Origin: Burkholderiales bacterium
GTDB lineage: Bacteria; Pseudomonadota; Gammaproteobacteria; Burkholderiales; Usitatibacteraceae
Reading direction: 5' to 3'
Assembly (NCBI GenBank): GCA_017880705.1
Contig: JADGRS010000090.1
Span: 1 to 9,803, forward strand
Length of the DNA stretch: 9,803 nt
Under the pieces are notes generated by a model. It was not told the DNA's origin. It was given only the letters and a program-made list of their open reading frames with translations, and did no database searches. Both the position numbers and the translations under genes were made by a program. Shown piece after piece: positions 1 to 6,028 of the stretch (the stretch's first letter is position 1; every line of letters begins with the position of its first letter).

Positions 1-1
1 C

Positions 2-598
2 GATCCGACGGTGCTCGCGGTGCGCGCCGACAGTCCGTACAAGAGCGCGGCCGATCTCATCGCCGCGGCGAAGAAGAATCCCGGCGCAATCCCCTACGGC
101 TCGTCGGGCAACTACGGAACGATGCACGTGCCGATGGAGATGCTCGACAACGTGGCCGGTGTGAAGATGCTGCACGTGCCGTTCACCGGCGCCGGCCCCG
201 CGGTGGTGGCGCTCCTCGGCAAGCAGGTCGAGGCGCTCTCGACGGGACCGTCGAGCGTGATCGGCCAGGTCAAGGCCGGCAAGATCCGCATCCTCGCGAC
301 CTGGGGCGAGACGCGCCATCCCTTCCTCCCCGACGTGCCGACGCTGAAGGAGCTGGGCTACGACGCGCAGTTCTCGCAGTGGACGGGGCTTTTCGTTCCC
401 GCCGGCACGCCCGAGCCCGTGATCGCGAAGCTGCGCGAAGCGGCGCGGCTCGCCGTCGCCGACCCGGCCTTCAAGGCCGCCCTCGCGCAGGTCGAGACGC
501 CGATCCAGTACCTCGACCAGCCGCAGTTCCGCACGTTCTGGGACGCCGACGCGCGCAAGCTCGCCGAGGTCGTGAAGAAGATCGGGAAGGTCGAGTGA
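2..598 (+). CDS. Tripartite tricarboxylate transporter substrate-binding protein (Bug/TctC family), 5'-truncated by the window edge
   Basis: The frame is open from base 2 and encodes the last 198 residues of a protein that is usually about 320-330 residues long, so the signal peptide and N-terminal lobe lie outside the window. Family marks seen: PYKSAADLIAAAKKNPG, then the glycine-rich YGSSGNYGTMH ligand-loop region, HVPFTGAGPAVVALLGKQV, the LPDVPTLKELGY segment, and GLFVPAGTPEPVIAKL near the C-terminus. This order is typical of Bug proteins, periplasmic receptors for small carboxylates that serve TctAB-type transporters or act as orphan sensors. The ligand cannot be read from the sequence. 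No TctA or TctB membrane gene follows, so it may be an orphan receptor, which are very numerous in betaproteobacteria. Its TGA overlaps the next ATG by one base (TGATG), suggesting translational coupling to the DUF885 gene. Confidence 0.93.
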   Translation, partial: DPTVLAVRADSPYKSAADLIAAAKKNPGAIPYGSSGNYGTMHVPMEMLDNVAGVKMLHVPFTGAGPAVVALLGKQVEALSTGPSSVIGQVKAGKIRILATWGETRHPFLPDVPTLKELGYDAQFSQWTGLFVPAGTPEPVIAKLREAARLAVADPAFKAALAQVETPIQYLDQPQFRTFWDADARKLAEVVKKIGKVE

Positions 599-2418
599 TG
601 AATCCGTCGCGTGCCGCGGCAATCTTGGCCGCCCTGATGGTCTCGCTCACCGCGCTCGCCGCCCCCGCCACCGCAGGCGCTCCCGCGAAGGACCCGCTCC
701 CCAACAAGGCGTTGAACGCGCTCTTCGAGCGCGAGTTCAAGGTCCAGATCGCCGAGCATCCGGAGTTCGGGACCCTGTTCGGCGTTCCCGGGTTCGACGA
801 TCGCCTCACGGACCTCTCTCCGCAGGCCGTGGCACGGCGCAAGGCGCACGCCAAGGCGGTGATCGCAGAGCTCGGGCGTTTCGATCCGAAGTCGCTCTCC
901 ACGCAGGACCGCATCTCTCGCGAGCTCGCCCTGGAGTCGTTGACCATGCGCGCGCGCGAAGATGCCTTCTACGGCGACCTGCCCTTCGGCGGGGACGACG
1001 ACGGATGGATGCCGGTCTCCTCGATGAACGGGCCGCAGCAGCTCCTCGCCCTGCTTGCGCGGGCCGCGAGCTTCCGCACCGCCGCCGACTACGAGCATTA
1101 CCTGAAGCGCCTCGGCGCGGTTCCGCTCCTGCTCGAGCAGGAGCGCGCCCAGATGCAGGCGGGAATGCGCTCGGGCTGGATGCCGCCCCGCGCGGCGATG
1201 CTGCTCGTGCCGGACATGTTCACGGTATTCGCCGCCGGCGACATCACGGCCACGCCGCTCTGGCTGCCGTTCGCGCATTTTCCGGACGACGTCTCCGCCG
1301 CCGATCGCACGCGCCTCACGGAAGCCGCCCGGCGCGTGCTCTCGGAGCGGGTGCATCCGGCCTTCGCCGAATTCAAGCGCTTCCTCGAGGGCACGTACCT
1401 TCCCGCATCGCGCGACGATCTCGCGGCGTCGAAGCTTCCCGGCGGCGCGGCCTACTACGCGCTCAAGGTGCGCGAGAACACGACGCTGCCTCTCGATCCC
1501 CTGGAGATCCACGAGACCGGCAAGCGCGAGGTCGCGCGCATCCGCAAGGCGATGGACGAGGTGATCGCCTCGACCGGCTTCAAGGCAACGTTTCCCGAGT
1601 TCCTCGAGTTCATCCGCACCGATCCGCGCTTCTTCTTCAAGACGCCCGAGGCGCGGCTCATGGCCTATCGCGACATCGCCAAGCGCGCCGATGCGGAGCT
1701 GCCGAAACTCTTCGCGGAGCTGCCGCGCCTTCCCTACGGCATCCGCGCCATGGAAGCGTACGAGGGCGACAACTCGGATCACTACACTCCGGGCGCGCTC
1801 GACGGCACGCGCGCCGGCTTCTTCGAGGCCAACGTGAACAACCTCGAGAAGCGTCCGTCCCACGAGATGGAATCGACGCTGCTCCACGAAGCGGTGCCGG
1901 GGCATCACCTGCAGAATGCGCGCGCGCAGGAGCTCACGGGACTGCCGACTTTCCGCCGCGCGGTCTGGTACGTGGGCTACGGCGAAGGCTGGGCGCTCTA
2001 CTCGGAAAGCCTCGGCTACGAGATGGGCTTCTACAAGGATCCGTATTCGCGCTTCGGCGCGCTTTCGGCGGAAATGCTTCGCGCCTGCCGCCTCGTGGTC
2101 GATACGGGCCTGCATTCGCTCGGATGGACGCGCGACCAGGCGATCCGCTATCTCGCCGACAACTCCGGCGTGCACCCGGATTACGCCGCGGCGGAGATCG
2201 ATCGCTACATCGTGTGGCCGGGCCAGGCTCTGGGCTATAAGGTGGGAGAACTCAAGATCAAGGCGCTCCGCGCCAAGGCGAAAGCCGCGCTCGGCGATCG
2301 CTTCGACCTGCGGCGCTTCCACAACGCGGTCCTCGACGACGGCGCGCTGCCGCTCACGGTGCTCGAGGCGCGGATCGACGAATGGATCGCGCGCGAGCTC
2401 TTGTCCAAGCCGCGCTAG
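598..2418 (+). CDS. Exported DUF885 family protein, probable zinc metallopeptidase
   Basis: This gene encodes 606 residues, a normal length for DUF885 proteins. The start is the ATG overlapping the upstream TGA; in-frame sequence further upstream belongs to the tctC coding region in another frame. The N-terminus (MNPSRAAAILAALMVSLTAL then APATAGA) is a convincing Sec signal peptide, so the product is probably periplasmic. The family signature LLHEAVPGHHLQ lies at residues 428-439; H430, E431 and H436/H437 form a zinc-binding HE...GHH motif. EGWALYSE follows at 463-470, where a Glu is a plausible third metal ligand, so the essential motifs look intact. DUF885 proteins are widespread and presumed to be carboxypeptidase-like, but I cannot name a substrate. 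Coupling to a solute-binding protein may hint at peptide or amide scavenging (inference). The TAG stop sits inside a perfect 12-bp palindrome, CGCGCTAGCGCG, at 2411-2422. Confidence 0.94.
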   Translation: MNPSRAAAILAALMVSLTALAAPATAGAPAKDPLPNKALNALFEREFKVQIAEHPEFGTLFGVPGFDDRLTDLSPQAVARRKAHAKAVIAELGRFDPKSLSTQDRISRELALESLTMRAREDAFYGDLPFGGDDDGWMPVSSMNGPQQLLALLARAASFRTAADYEHYLKRLGAVPLLLEQERAQMQAGMRSGWMPPRAAMLLVPDMFTVFAAGDITATPLWLPFAHFPDDVSAADRTRLTEAARRVLSERVHPAFAEFKRFLEGTYLPASRDDLAASKLPGGAAYYALKVRENTTLPLDPLEIHETGKREVARIRKAMDEVIASTGFKATFPEFLEFIRTDPRFFFKTPEARLMAYRDIAKRADAELPKLFAELPRLPYGIRAMEAYEGDNSDHYTPGALDGTRAGFFEANVNNLEKRPSHEMESTLLHEAVPGHHLQNARAQELTGLPTFRRAVWYVGYGEGWALYSESLGYEMGFYKDPYSRFGALSAEMLRACRLVVDTGLHSLGWTRDQAIRYLADNSGVHPDYAAAEIDRYIVWPGQALGYKVGELKIKALRAKAKAALGDRFDLRRFHNAVLDDGALPLTVLEARIDEWIARELLSKPR

Positions 2419-2446
2419 CGCGTCTTAGTTTCCTAAACACCCTGGT

Positions 2447-2487
2447 GATCGGCCAGGCGTGGAAGCGGCGGTTCTTCTCGACCCGGG
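2447..2487 (+). repeat. Repeat A, copy 1
   Basis: The copy runs GATCGGCCAGGCGTGGAAG and then GCGGTTCTTCTCGACCCGGG (2468-2487). The last 21 bases (2467-2487) recur exactly at 2812-2832, and the preceding 20 bases match 2792-2811 at about 12 positions. An inverted copy lies at 2586-2624, sharing the blocks GGCGTGGAAG and GCGGTTCTTCTCGA. Copies 1 and 2 therefore form imperfect terminal inverted repeats of a 178-bp segment (2447-2624), as in a MITE, although I see no clear target duplication. Confidence 0.85.
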
Positions 2488-2585
2488 GGACCTCGGCCTC
2501 TCTACGGGGAGTGACCTCGCTTCTTACGATAGCGCTCGAATTCCTGGCGCTTCTTCTCATCTGCGGCAAGCGGGGCATCCCACTC

Positions 2586-2624
2586 TCGAGAAGAACCGCA
2601 ACCCTTCCACGCCAGGGGTTGATC
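2586..2624 (-). repeat. Repeat A, copy 2 (inverted)
   Basis: Read on the minus strand this gives GATCAACCCCT, GGCGTGGAAG, GGTT and then GCGGTTCTTCTCGA. The 10-bp and 14-bp blocks are identical to copy 1, with small spacer differences. The intervening 2488-2585 sequence carries a related GCGCTTCTTCTCAT at 2548-2561. On the minus strand this interior could encode a short charged peptide ending EKKRQEFERYRKKRGHSP, but it has no credible start or ribosome binding site of its own. Confidence 0.83.
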
Positions 2625-2661
2625 GAGAGGCGTTGATATTGGTGGCAAGGGCGTTGTGCTA

Positions 2662-2752
2662 GTTCGAGAGGGCGTCGAGGTGGTGTGAAAAGGGCCGCTG
2701 CCGCCACGCATCGCCACCCGAGTGTCGACGCGCGTCACCGCCGCCTGGGTCA
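2662..2752 (+). repeat. Repeat B, copy 1 (diverged 91-bp unit)
   Basis: The unit begins GTTCGAGAGGGCGTCGAGG and matches 2955-2977 at 21 of 23 bases. Its second half shares CATCGCCA, CGTCACC and GGGTCA, in the same order, with the copy at 2955-3045. Both copies span 91 bases between the outer shared blocks, with compensating small indels in the middle. A shorter related start, GATCGAGAGGCGTTGA, occurs just upstream at 2621, overlapping the end of repeat A copy 2. The function is unknown. Confidence 0.72.
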
Positions 2753-2791
2753 CCCGCCCGTTGCGCAGCGCCAATTGGTTGGACAAAGCGG

Positions 2792-2832
2792 CATCAGCCA
2801 AGCGAGACCGGGGCGGTTCTTCTCGACCCGGG
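2792..2832 (+). repeat. Repeat A, copy 3
   Basis: Bases 2812-2832 are an exact 21-bp repeat of 2467-2487 (core GCGGTTCTTCTCGACCCGGG), in the same orientation and 345 bp away. Upstream similarity continues more weakly: CATCAGCCAAGCG corresponds to GATCGGCCAGGCG of copy 1. An exact 21-bp match over this distance in gene-free DNA is very unlikely to be chance. Confidence 0.85.
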
Positions 2833-2931
2833 AATCACACTTTTCCGCAAACGCAGGGAAAACTACATTGATGTAAATGTCGCGATGCCCCTGGAACCTG
2901 ATCGACTCAATGAAACCGTACCGCCGTGAAA

Positions 2932-3070
2932 CCACGAGTAGGGCTTGGGGAAAAGTTTGAGAGGGCGCCGAGGTGGTTGGCAAATATGGCACCCCGCCAC
3001 TTGTCCTTCATCGCCATTCACAAGTGCGTCACCACGCCCGGGTCAAACTTTTCCCCGCCCTCACTCGTGG
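2932..3070. repeat. Long imperfect inverted repeat with nested hairpin
   Basis: The left arm is 2932-2960 (CCACGAGT, AGGGCTT, GGGGAAAAGTTTGA). The right arm is 3043-3070, whose reverse complement reads CCACGAGTGAGGGC then GGGGAAAAGTTTGA. The arms pair apart from three unpaired bases. Inside, CACTTGT (2998-3004) pairs perfectly with ACAAGTG (3020-3026), and GGTGG near 2972 can face the CCGCC near 2995. A single strand could thus fold into a long stem with internal branches. The pattern suits a structured RNA, a cruciform, or a palindromic mobile repeat. No promoter or T-tract is evident. Confidence 0.8.
2955..3045 (+). repeat. Repeat B, copy 2 (inside the inverted repeat)
   Basis: This is the homologue of 2662-2752: GTTTGAGAGGGCGCCGAGG at the start, then CATCGCCA, CGTCACC and GGGTCA in order. 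Beyond the unit, GGGTCA is followed here by AAACTTTTCCCCGCCC and in copy 1 by CCCGCCC, so copy 1 lacks most of the A/T-rich arm. Copy 2 is therefore the more complete, palindromic version. Confidence 0.72.
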
Positions 3071-3164
3071 GTGATCGCACCCCCGGGCGCGCGCGGTGGA
3101 TACCCCTTGAATCCCACGCCCGCGCTTGCGGATGTTGAAGACGACGGCGCCGGGCCGCTTGCCG

Positions 3165-3797
3165 CTACTTCGCGTAGCTCGCGGCGAGCTCGCTCCAGCG
3201 ATCGGGAAGCACGCGCGCGACCGCGGCGAAGCCGCCGTGGCCGTCGGGCTTGAAGATGCTCGCCTCGCCTTCCTTCACCTCGAACCAGTCCTTGCCGAAC
3301 GCGTCGATCACGTTCGGCTTGTGCGTGACGATGATCGTATTGGTGCCCGCGTCGGGAACGGTGGACGCCATCTTGCGCAGCATCGCGGCGCGGCGGTTGT
3401 TCTCGTTGGGCGACACGATCTGGTTGCCCTCGGTCACGTCGAAGGTGGTGGTGGGCTCGCCGAAGCCGAGGCGCGCCGTTTCCTGCGCGCGGAAGAGCTT
3501 GCTCGAGTAGACCTTGCCCACCGGGATGCCCATCTTCCGGAAGGCCTCTTTCCATGCGCGCGCCGTAGCGCGGCCCTTGTCGTTCAGGTGGCGCTGCTTC
3601 GCCTCGTTGCCGGGCTGGTCCACGTTGAGGGGATCGGTGTCCGCCTGGTCGGCATTGCTCGCGCCGTGGCGAAACACGATCACGTAGCCGCCGCTGCGCA
3701 GCGCCTCGACCAGCTGCGAATCGGACAGCGCCTGCGCGGAGGCAGGAAAGGCGAGCGCGGCGAGCATCGCCGCGAGTATCGATCGAAGCACTTTCAT
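3165..3797 (-). CDS. Exported histidine phosphatase family protein (phosphoglycerate mutase-like fold)
   Basis: This gene encodes 210 residues. The N-terminus MKVLRSILAAMLAALAFPAS then AQA is a clear Sec signal peptide, so the enzyme should act in the periplasm. The catalytic RHG triplet is at residues 43-45 (VFRHGAS), with H44 the expected phosphohistidine. The conserved Arg sits in SSKLFRAQETA (R103), and the second catalytic His is H159 in VTHKPNV. The active site therefore looks complete, consistent with a functional phosphomonoesterase; the substrate cannot be inferred. GGAGG (plus-strand 3803-3807) precedes the ATG by 5 bases and fixes the start. The gene is divergent from the metallo-hydrolase, and both proteins begin with the same 12 bases, ATGAAAGTGCTT. 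The 3' end faces the repeat-rich region. It is not a cytosolic glycolytic mutase, because it is exported and lacks that family's length. Confidence 0.93.
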   Translation of the reverse strand: MKVLRSILAAMLAALAFPASAQALSDSQLVEALRSGGYVIVFRHGASNADQADTDPLNVDQPGNEAKQRHLNDKGRATARAWKEAFRKMGIPVGKVYSSKLFRAQETARLGFGEPTTTFDVTEGNQIVSPNENNRRAAMLRKMASTVPDAGTNTIIVTHKPNVIDAFGKDWFEVKEGEASIFKPDGHGGFAAVARVLPDRWSELAASYAK

Positions 3798-3885
3798 GGA
3801 GGCCTCCGTGGCGGGTTTTGAGGCATATTAGCCTCCTTGCCGGATCGGCGTTCCGGCGCAAGCCCCGACAACCTGGGAGATGACG
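3798..3885. promoter_or_regulatory. Divergent promoter region between histidine phosphatase and MBL genes
   Basis: These 88 bases must hold the promoters of both genes. The only A/T-rich patch is TTTTGAGGCATATTAG (3816-3831), a likely location for -10 elements. An imperfect hairpin, CCGGA/TCCGG, lies at about 3837-3862 in the likely MBL leader. The leftward ribosome binding site is within the palindrome GGAGGCCTCC (3798-3807). For the rightward gene, GGGAG (3875-3879) directly abuts the ATG at 3880 but is 6 and 9 bases from the ATGs at 3886 and 3889, which favours the downstream starts. Confidence 0.5.
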
Positions 3886-4785
3886 ATGATGAAAGTGCTT
3901 GCCTCGCTCGCGTGCGCCTCGCTTCTTTCGGCGGCGGGCGCCTTCGCGCAGGATTTCTCGAAGGTCGAGATCAAGACGACCAAGCTCTCCGATACGACCT
4001 ACATGATGGAAGGCGCCGGCGGCAATCTCGGGCTGTCGATCGGCGACGACGCGGTCTTCGTCATCGACGACCAGTTCGCGCCGCTCTCGGAGAAGATCAC
4101 CGCGGCGATCGCCAGGCTTTCGCCGAAGCCGGTGAAGTTCATCCTCAATACCCATTGGCACGGCGACCACACCGGCGGCAACGAGAACTTCGCCCGCGGC
4201 GGGGCGATCCTCGTCGCCCAGGAAAACGTTCGCAAGCGCATGGGCTCCGAGCAGTTCATCGAGTTCATGCGCAGCACCGTGCCCGCGTCGCCGAAGATCG
4301 CGCTTCCCGTGGTGACCTTCGCGAGCTCGGTGAGCTTCCACCTGAACGGCGACGAGATGCAGGCGTTCCACGTGCCGCGCGCGCACACCGACGGCGACGC
4401 GATCGTGATCTTCGCGAAGAGCGAGGTGATCCACATGGGCGACACGTACTTCAACGGCATGTATCCGTTCATCGACACGTCGAGCGGCGGGACGGTGGAG
4501 GGCGTCATCGCCGCCTGCGACCAGGTGCTGGGCGTCGCGACCGACAGGACGAAGATCATTCCCGGGCACGGCCCGCTTTCCAACCGGGCCGAGCTGCAGG
4601 CCTACCGCGACATGCTCGCCACGGTCTCGTCGCGCGTGAGGGGGATGATCTCGAAGGGCATGAAGCTGGAGGAGATCACCGCCTCGGGCGTGTCGTCCGA
4701 CTACGACGAGAAGTGGGGCAAGGGCTTCATCAAGGCGAACAAGTTCGTCGAGATGCTCGCGATGAACATGCTGGACCGGAAGTGA
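3886..4785 (+). CDS. Exported metallo-beta-lactamase-fold hydrolase
   Basis: This gene encodes 299 residues from the ATG at 3886. ATGs at 3880 and 3889 are alternatives, but the first has no spacing from GGGAG. The N-terminus MMKVLASLACASLLSAAGAF then AQ is a signal peptide, so the protein is probably periplasmic. The binuclear zinc motif HWHGDH occupies residues 90-95 (first half HxHxDH). Further ligands are the AHTDGD His at 167, the HMGD Asp at 186 and the IPGHGP His at 228, so the metal centre is complete. It resembles the common periplasmic MBL-fold group with NTHWHGDHTGGNEN and MYPFID segments. The superfamily includes beta-lactamases, lactonases, thioesterases and cyclases, and I see nothing that settles the substrate, so resistance should not be assumed. 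The GGDEF gene follows after 44 bp in the same direction and may be cotranscribed. Confidence 0.93.
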   Translation: MMKVLASLACASLLSAAGAFAQDFSKVEIKTTKLSDTTYMMEGAGGNLGLSIGDDAVFVIDDQFAPLSEKITAAIARLSPKPVKFILNTHWHGDHTGGNENFARGGAILVAQENVRKRMGSEQFIEFMRSTVPASPKIALPVVTFASSVSFHLNGDEMQAFHVPRAHTDGDAIVIFAKSEVIHMGDTYFNGMYPFIDTSSGGTVEGVIAACDQVLGVATDRTKIIPGHGPLSNRAELQAYRDMLATVSSRVRGMISKGMKLEEITASGVSSDYDEKWGKGFIKANKFVEMLAMNMLDRK

Positions 4786-4829
4786 TCCATTTCATTGCCA
4801 TCGCCGGGATCTGCGCTTACGCTTGATCG

Positions 4830-5999
4830 ATGATCGACGTTCGCAGCCTGCTCGTCCTCGTGGCCGTCGCCGACGTCATGGTGTCGATCGTGCTGTGGCT
4901 CGGCGCCGGGCGCCGGCTGCGCCACGGCGTCGCTTGGTGGATCGCCTCGCTCATCGCGCGCGCGCTCGCCGTTTCGATCCTCGCCTCGGGAGTGCAGCCC
5001 CAGGCGGGAGCGCTGGCCGTCGCCGCGGCGATGCTCGCGCTCTCGATGACGCTCCAGGGCAGCGCCCTCCTCGCGTTCGATTCGCGGCATCTTCCGGCGT
5101 GGGTCCATAGCGCGGTGATGGCCGGCGCCGCGGTGCCGTTCGCCCTCCTCGCCGCCGATGCGGCGAACACGGTGCTGTTCGGCGGCCTCGTGTTCGGCAC
5201 GCTCCTCCTGGCGCTCGCCGCGATCGCGCTGCAGATTCGCGCGCCGGCGAGCGGGCGCGCACGCGGGCGCGGCGTGATGGTCGCGACCTTCGTCATCGGC
5301 GCGGTGGCCTTCTACGTGCGCGGCGTCGCGGTGACCATGACGGCCGATCCGCTGCAGGCGTTCCTGACGCCCAGCCCGTTCCAGGGGGCGATCTTCGTGA
5401 CGGCCGCGGCGGCGGCGCTCCTGGCGACCTTCGCATTCCTCTTGCTGCAGAAGGAGCGCGCCGAAGGCGAGTCGGTGCGCCTGGCGACGATGGATCCCCT
5501 CACCGGCGCCTACAATCGCCGCACATTCCACGAGATCGCCGAGCGCGAGCTCTCGCGCATCCGCCGCGCCGACCAACCCCTTTCGATCATCATCGTCGAC
5601 CTCGACCACTTCCGCCCGATCAACGAGCGCTACGGCATCCGCGTGGGCGACCAGGTGCTGCAGAAGATCGCCGATATCGTGCGCGGTGCGCTGCGCAAGG
5701 AAGACATGCTGGTGCGCTACGGCGGCGAGGAGTTCCTGATGATGCTTCCCGACGTGCCCGGACCCGGCGCGGTGGTGGTCGCCGGTCGCATCCGCAAGGC
5801 GGTCGAAGCCGAGCCGCTGCGCATCGAGGGCCACGTCATCCCGGTCACGGTGAGCGTCGGCGTCTCGGCGCGCCTCGACGAAGGGCCCGAGAGCATCGAG
5901 AATCTCCTCGCGCGCGCCGACGACGCGCTCGCGCTCGCGAAGCAGCGCGGACGAAATCGCGTCGTGGCGCTCTCGCTGGGACGATCGATCGCGGCCTAG
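4830..5999 (+). CDS. Membrane-anchored GGDEF diguanylate cyclase
   Basis: This gene encodes 389 residues. Residues 1-206 are very hydrophobic, with about six or seven predicted membrane segments (near 5-25, 35-54, 60-82, 92-110, 114-135, 148-168 and 186-206), forming an integral-membrane sensor without a named input domain. The cytoplasmic GGDEF domain spans about 215-380. The signature is GGEEF (298-302). Substrate and metal residues matching PleD are present: D257 (DLDHF), N265 and D274. An allosteric inhibitory site RKED (289-292) lies five residues before GGEEF, so product feedback is likely. The usual FK and YGH positions are R262 and I270, minor deviations. The expected activity is synthesis of c-di-GMP from two GTP. 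No clear Shine-Dalgarno precedes the ATG. There is no EAL domain. Confidence 0.95.
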   Translation: MIDVRSLLVLVAVADVMVSIVLWLGAGRRLRHGVAWWIASLIARALAVSILASGVQPQAGALAVAAAMLALSMTLQGSALLAFDSRHLPAWVHSAVMAGAAVPFALLAADAANTVLFGGLVFGTLLLALAAIALQIRAPASGRARGRGVMVATFVIGAVAFYVRGVAVTMTADPLQAFLTPSPFQGAIFVTAAAAALLATFAFLLLQKERAEGESVRLATMDPLTGAYNRRTFHEIAERELSRIRRADQPLSIIIVDLDHFRPINERYGIRVGDQVLQKIADIVRGALRKEDMLVRYGGEEFLMMLPDVPGPGAVVVAGRIRKAVEAEPLRIEGHVIPVTVSVGVSARLDEGPESIENLLARADDALALAKQRGRNRVVALSLGRSIAA

Positions 6000-6028
6000 A
6001 GCGCGATCCGCCCGCTTCGCGCGTCGCC

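Larger units (their letters stand above)
2419..3164. other. 746-bp gene-free region filled with diverged repeats
   Basis: No frame on either strand here has a recognisable domain, and no open frame has both a good ribosome binding site and a protein-like composition. The region is less GC-rich than its surroundings, most visibly at 2830-3060, with A/T runs such as CTTTTCC, GGGAAAAC and GGGGAAAAG. It holds three copies of a roughly 40-bp element (A: 2447-2487, 2586-2624 inverted, 2792-2832), two 91-bp copies of a second element (B: 2662-2752, 2955-3045) plus a partial one starting at 2621, and an inverted repeat around the second B copy (2932-3070). Smaller features are a hairpin CCTGG/CCAGG at 2441-2457, a TTTTCC/GGAAAA stem at 2841-2862, and TACAT-TG-ATGTA at 2864-2875. 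There is no typical Rho-independent terminator for either flanking gene. It could be decayed non-autonomous mobile DNA or an array of REP-like elements. Confidence 0.75.

Noticed and set aside
358..2322. 654-codon open frame on the minus strand, opposite the DUF885 gene
   Set aside because: It is antisense to a clearly conserved plus-strand gene; its translation is Arg/Glu/His-rich with no domain, as expected of the complementary frame of GC-rich coding DNA.
2441..2457. Rho-independent terminator after the DUF885 gene
   Set aside because: The CCTGG/CCAGG stem is only 5 bp and no T-run follows it.
2932..3070. tRNA or known riboswitch in the branched inverted repeat
   Set aside because: No T-loop consensus, anticodon stem or CCA end, and no match to a riboswitch core that I recognise; the flanking genes are not typical riboswitch targets.
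2419..3164. CRISPR array
   Set aside because: Repeats are few, diverged, in both orientations and irregularly spaced; no cas gene is present.
3061..4569. 502-codon open frame on the minus strand
   Set aside because: It crosses the MBL gene in antisense and the histidine phosphatase in a wrong frame; both genes have intact catalytic motifs in other frames.
3886..4785. Antibiotic-resistance metallo-beta-lactamase
   Set aside because: The zinc motif alone only places it in the superfamily; the sequence resembles general periplasmic MBL-fold hydrolases and nothing indicates beta-lactam specificity.
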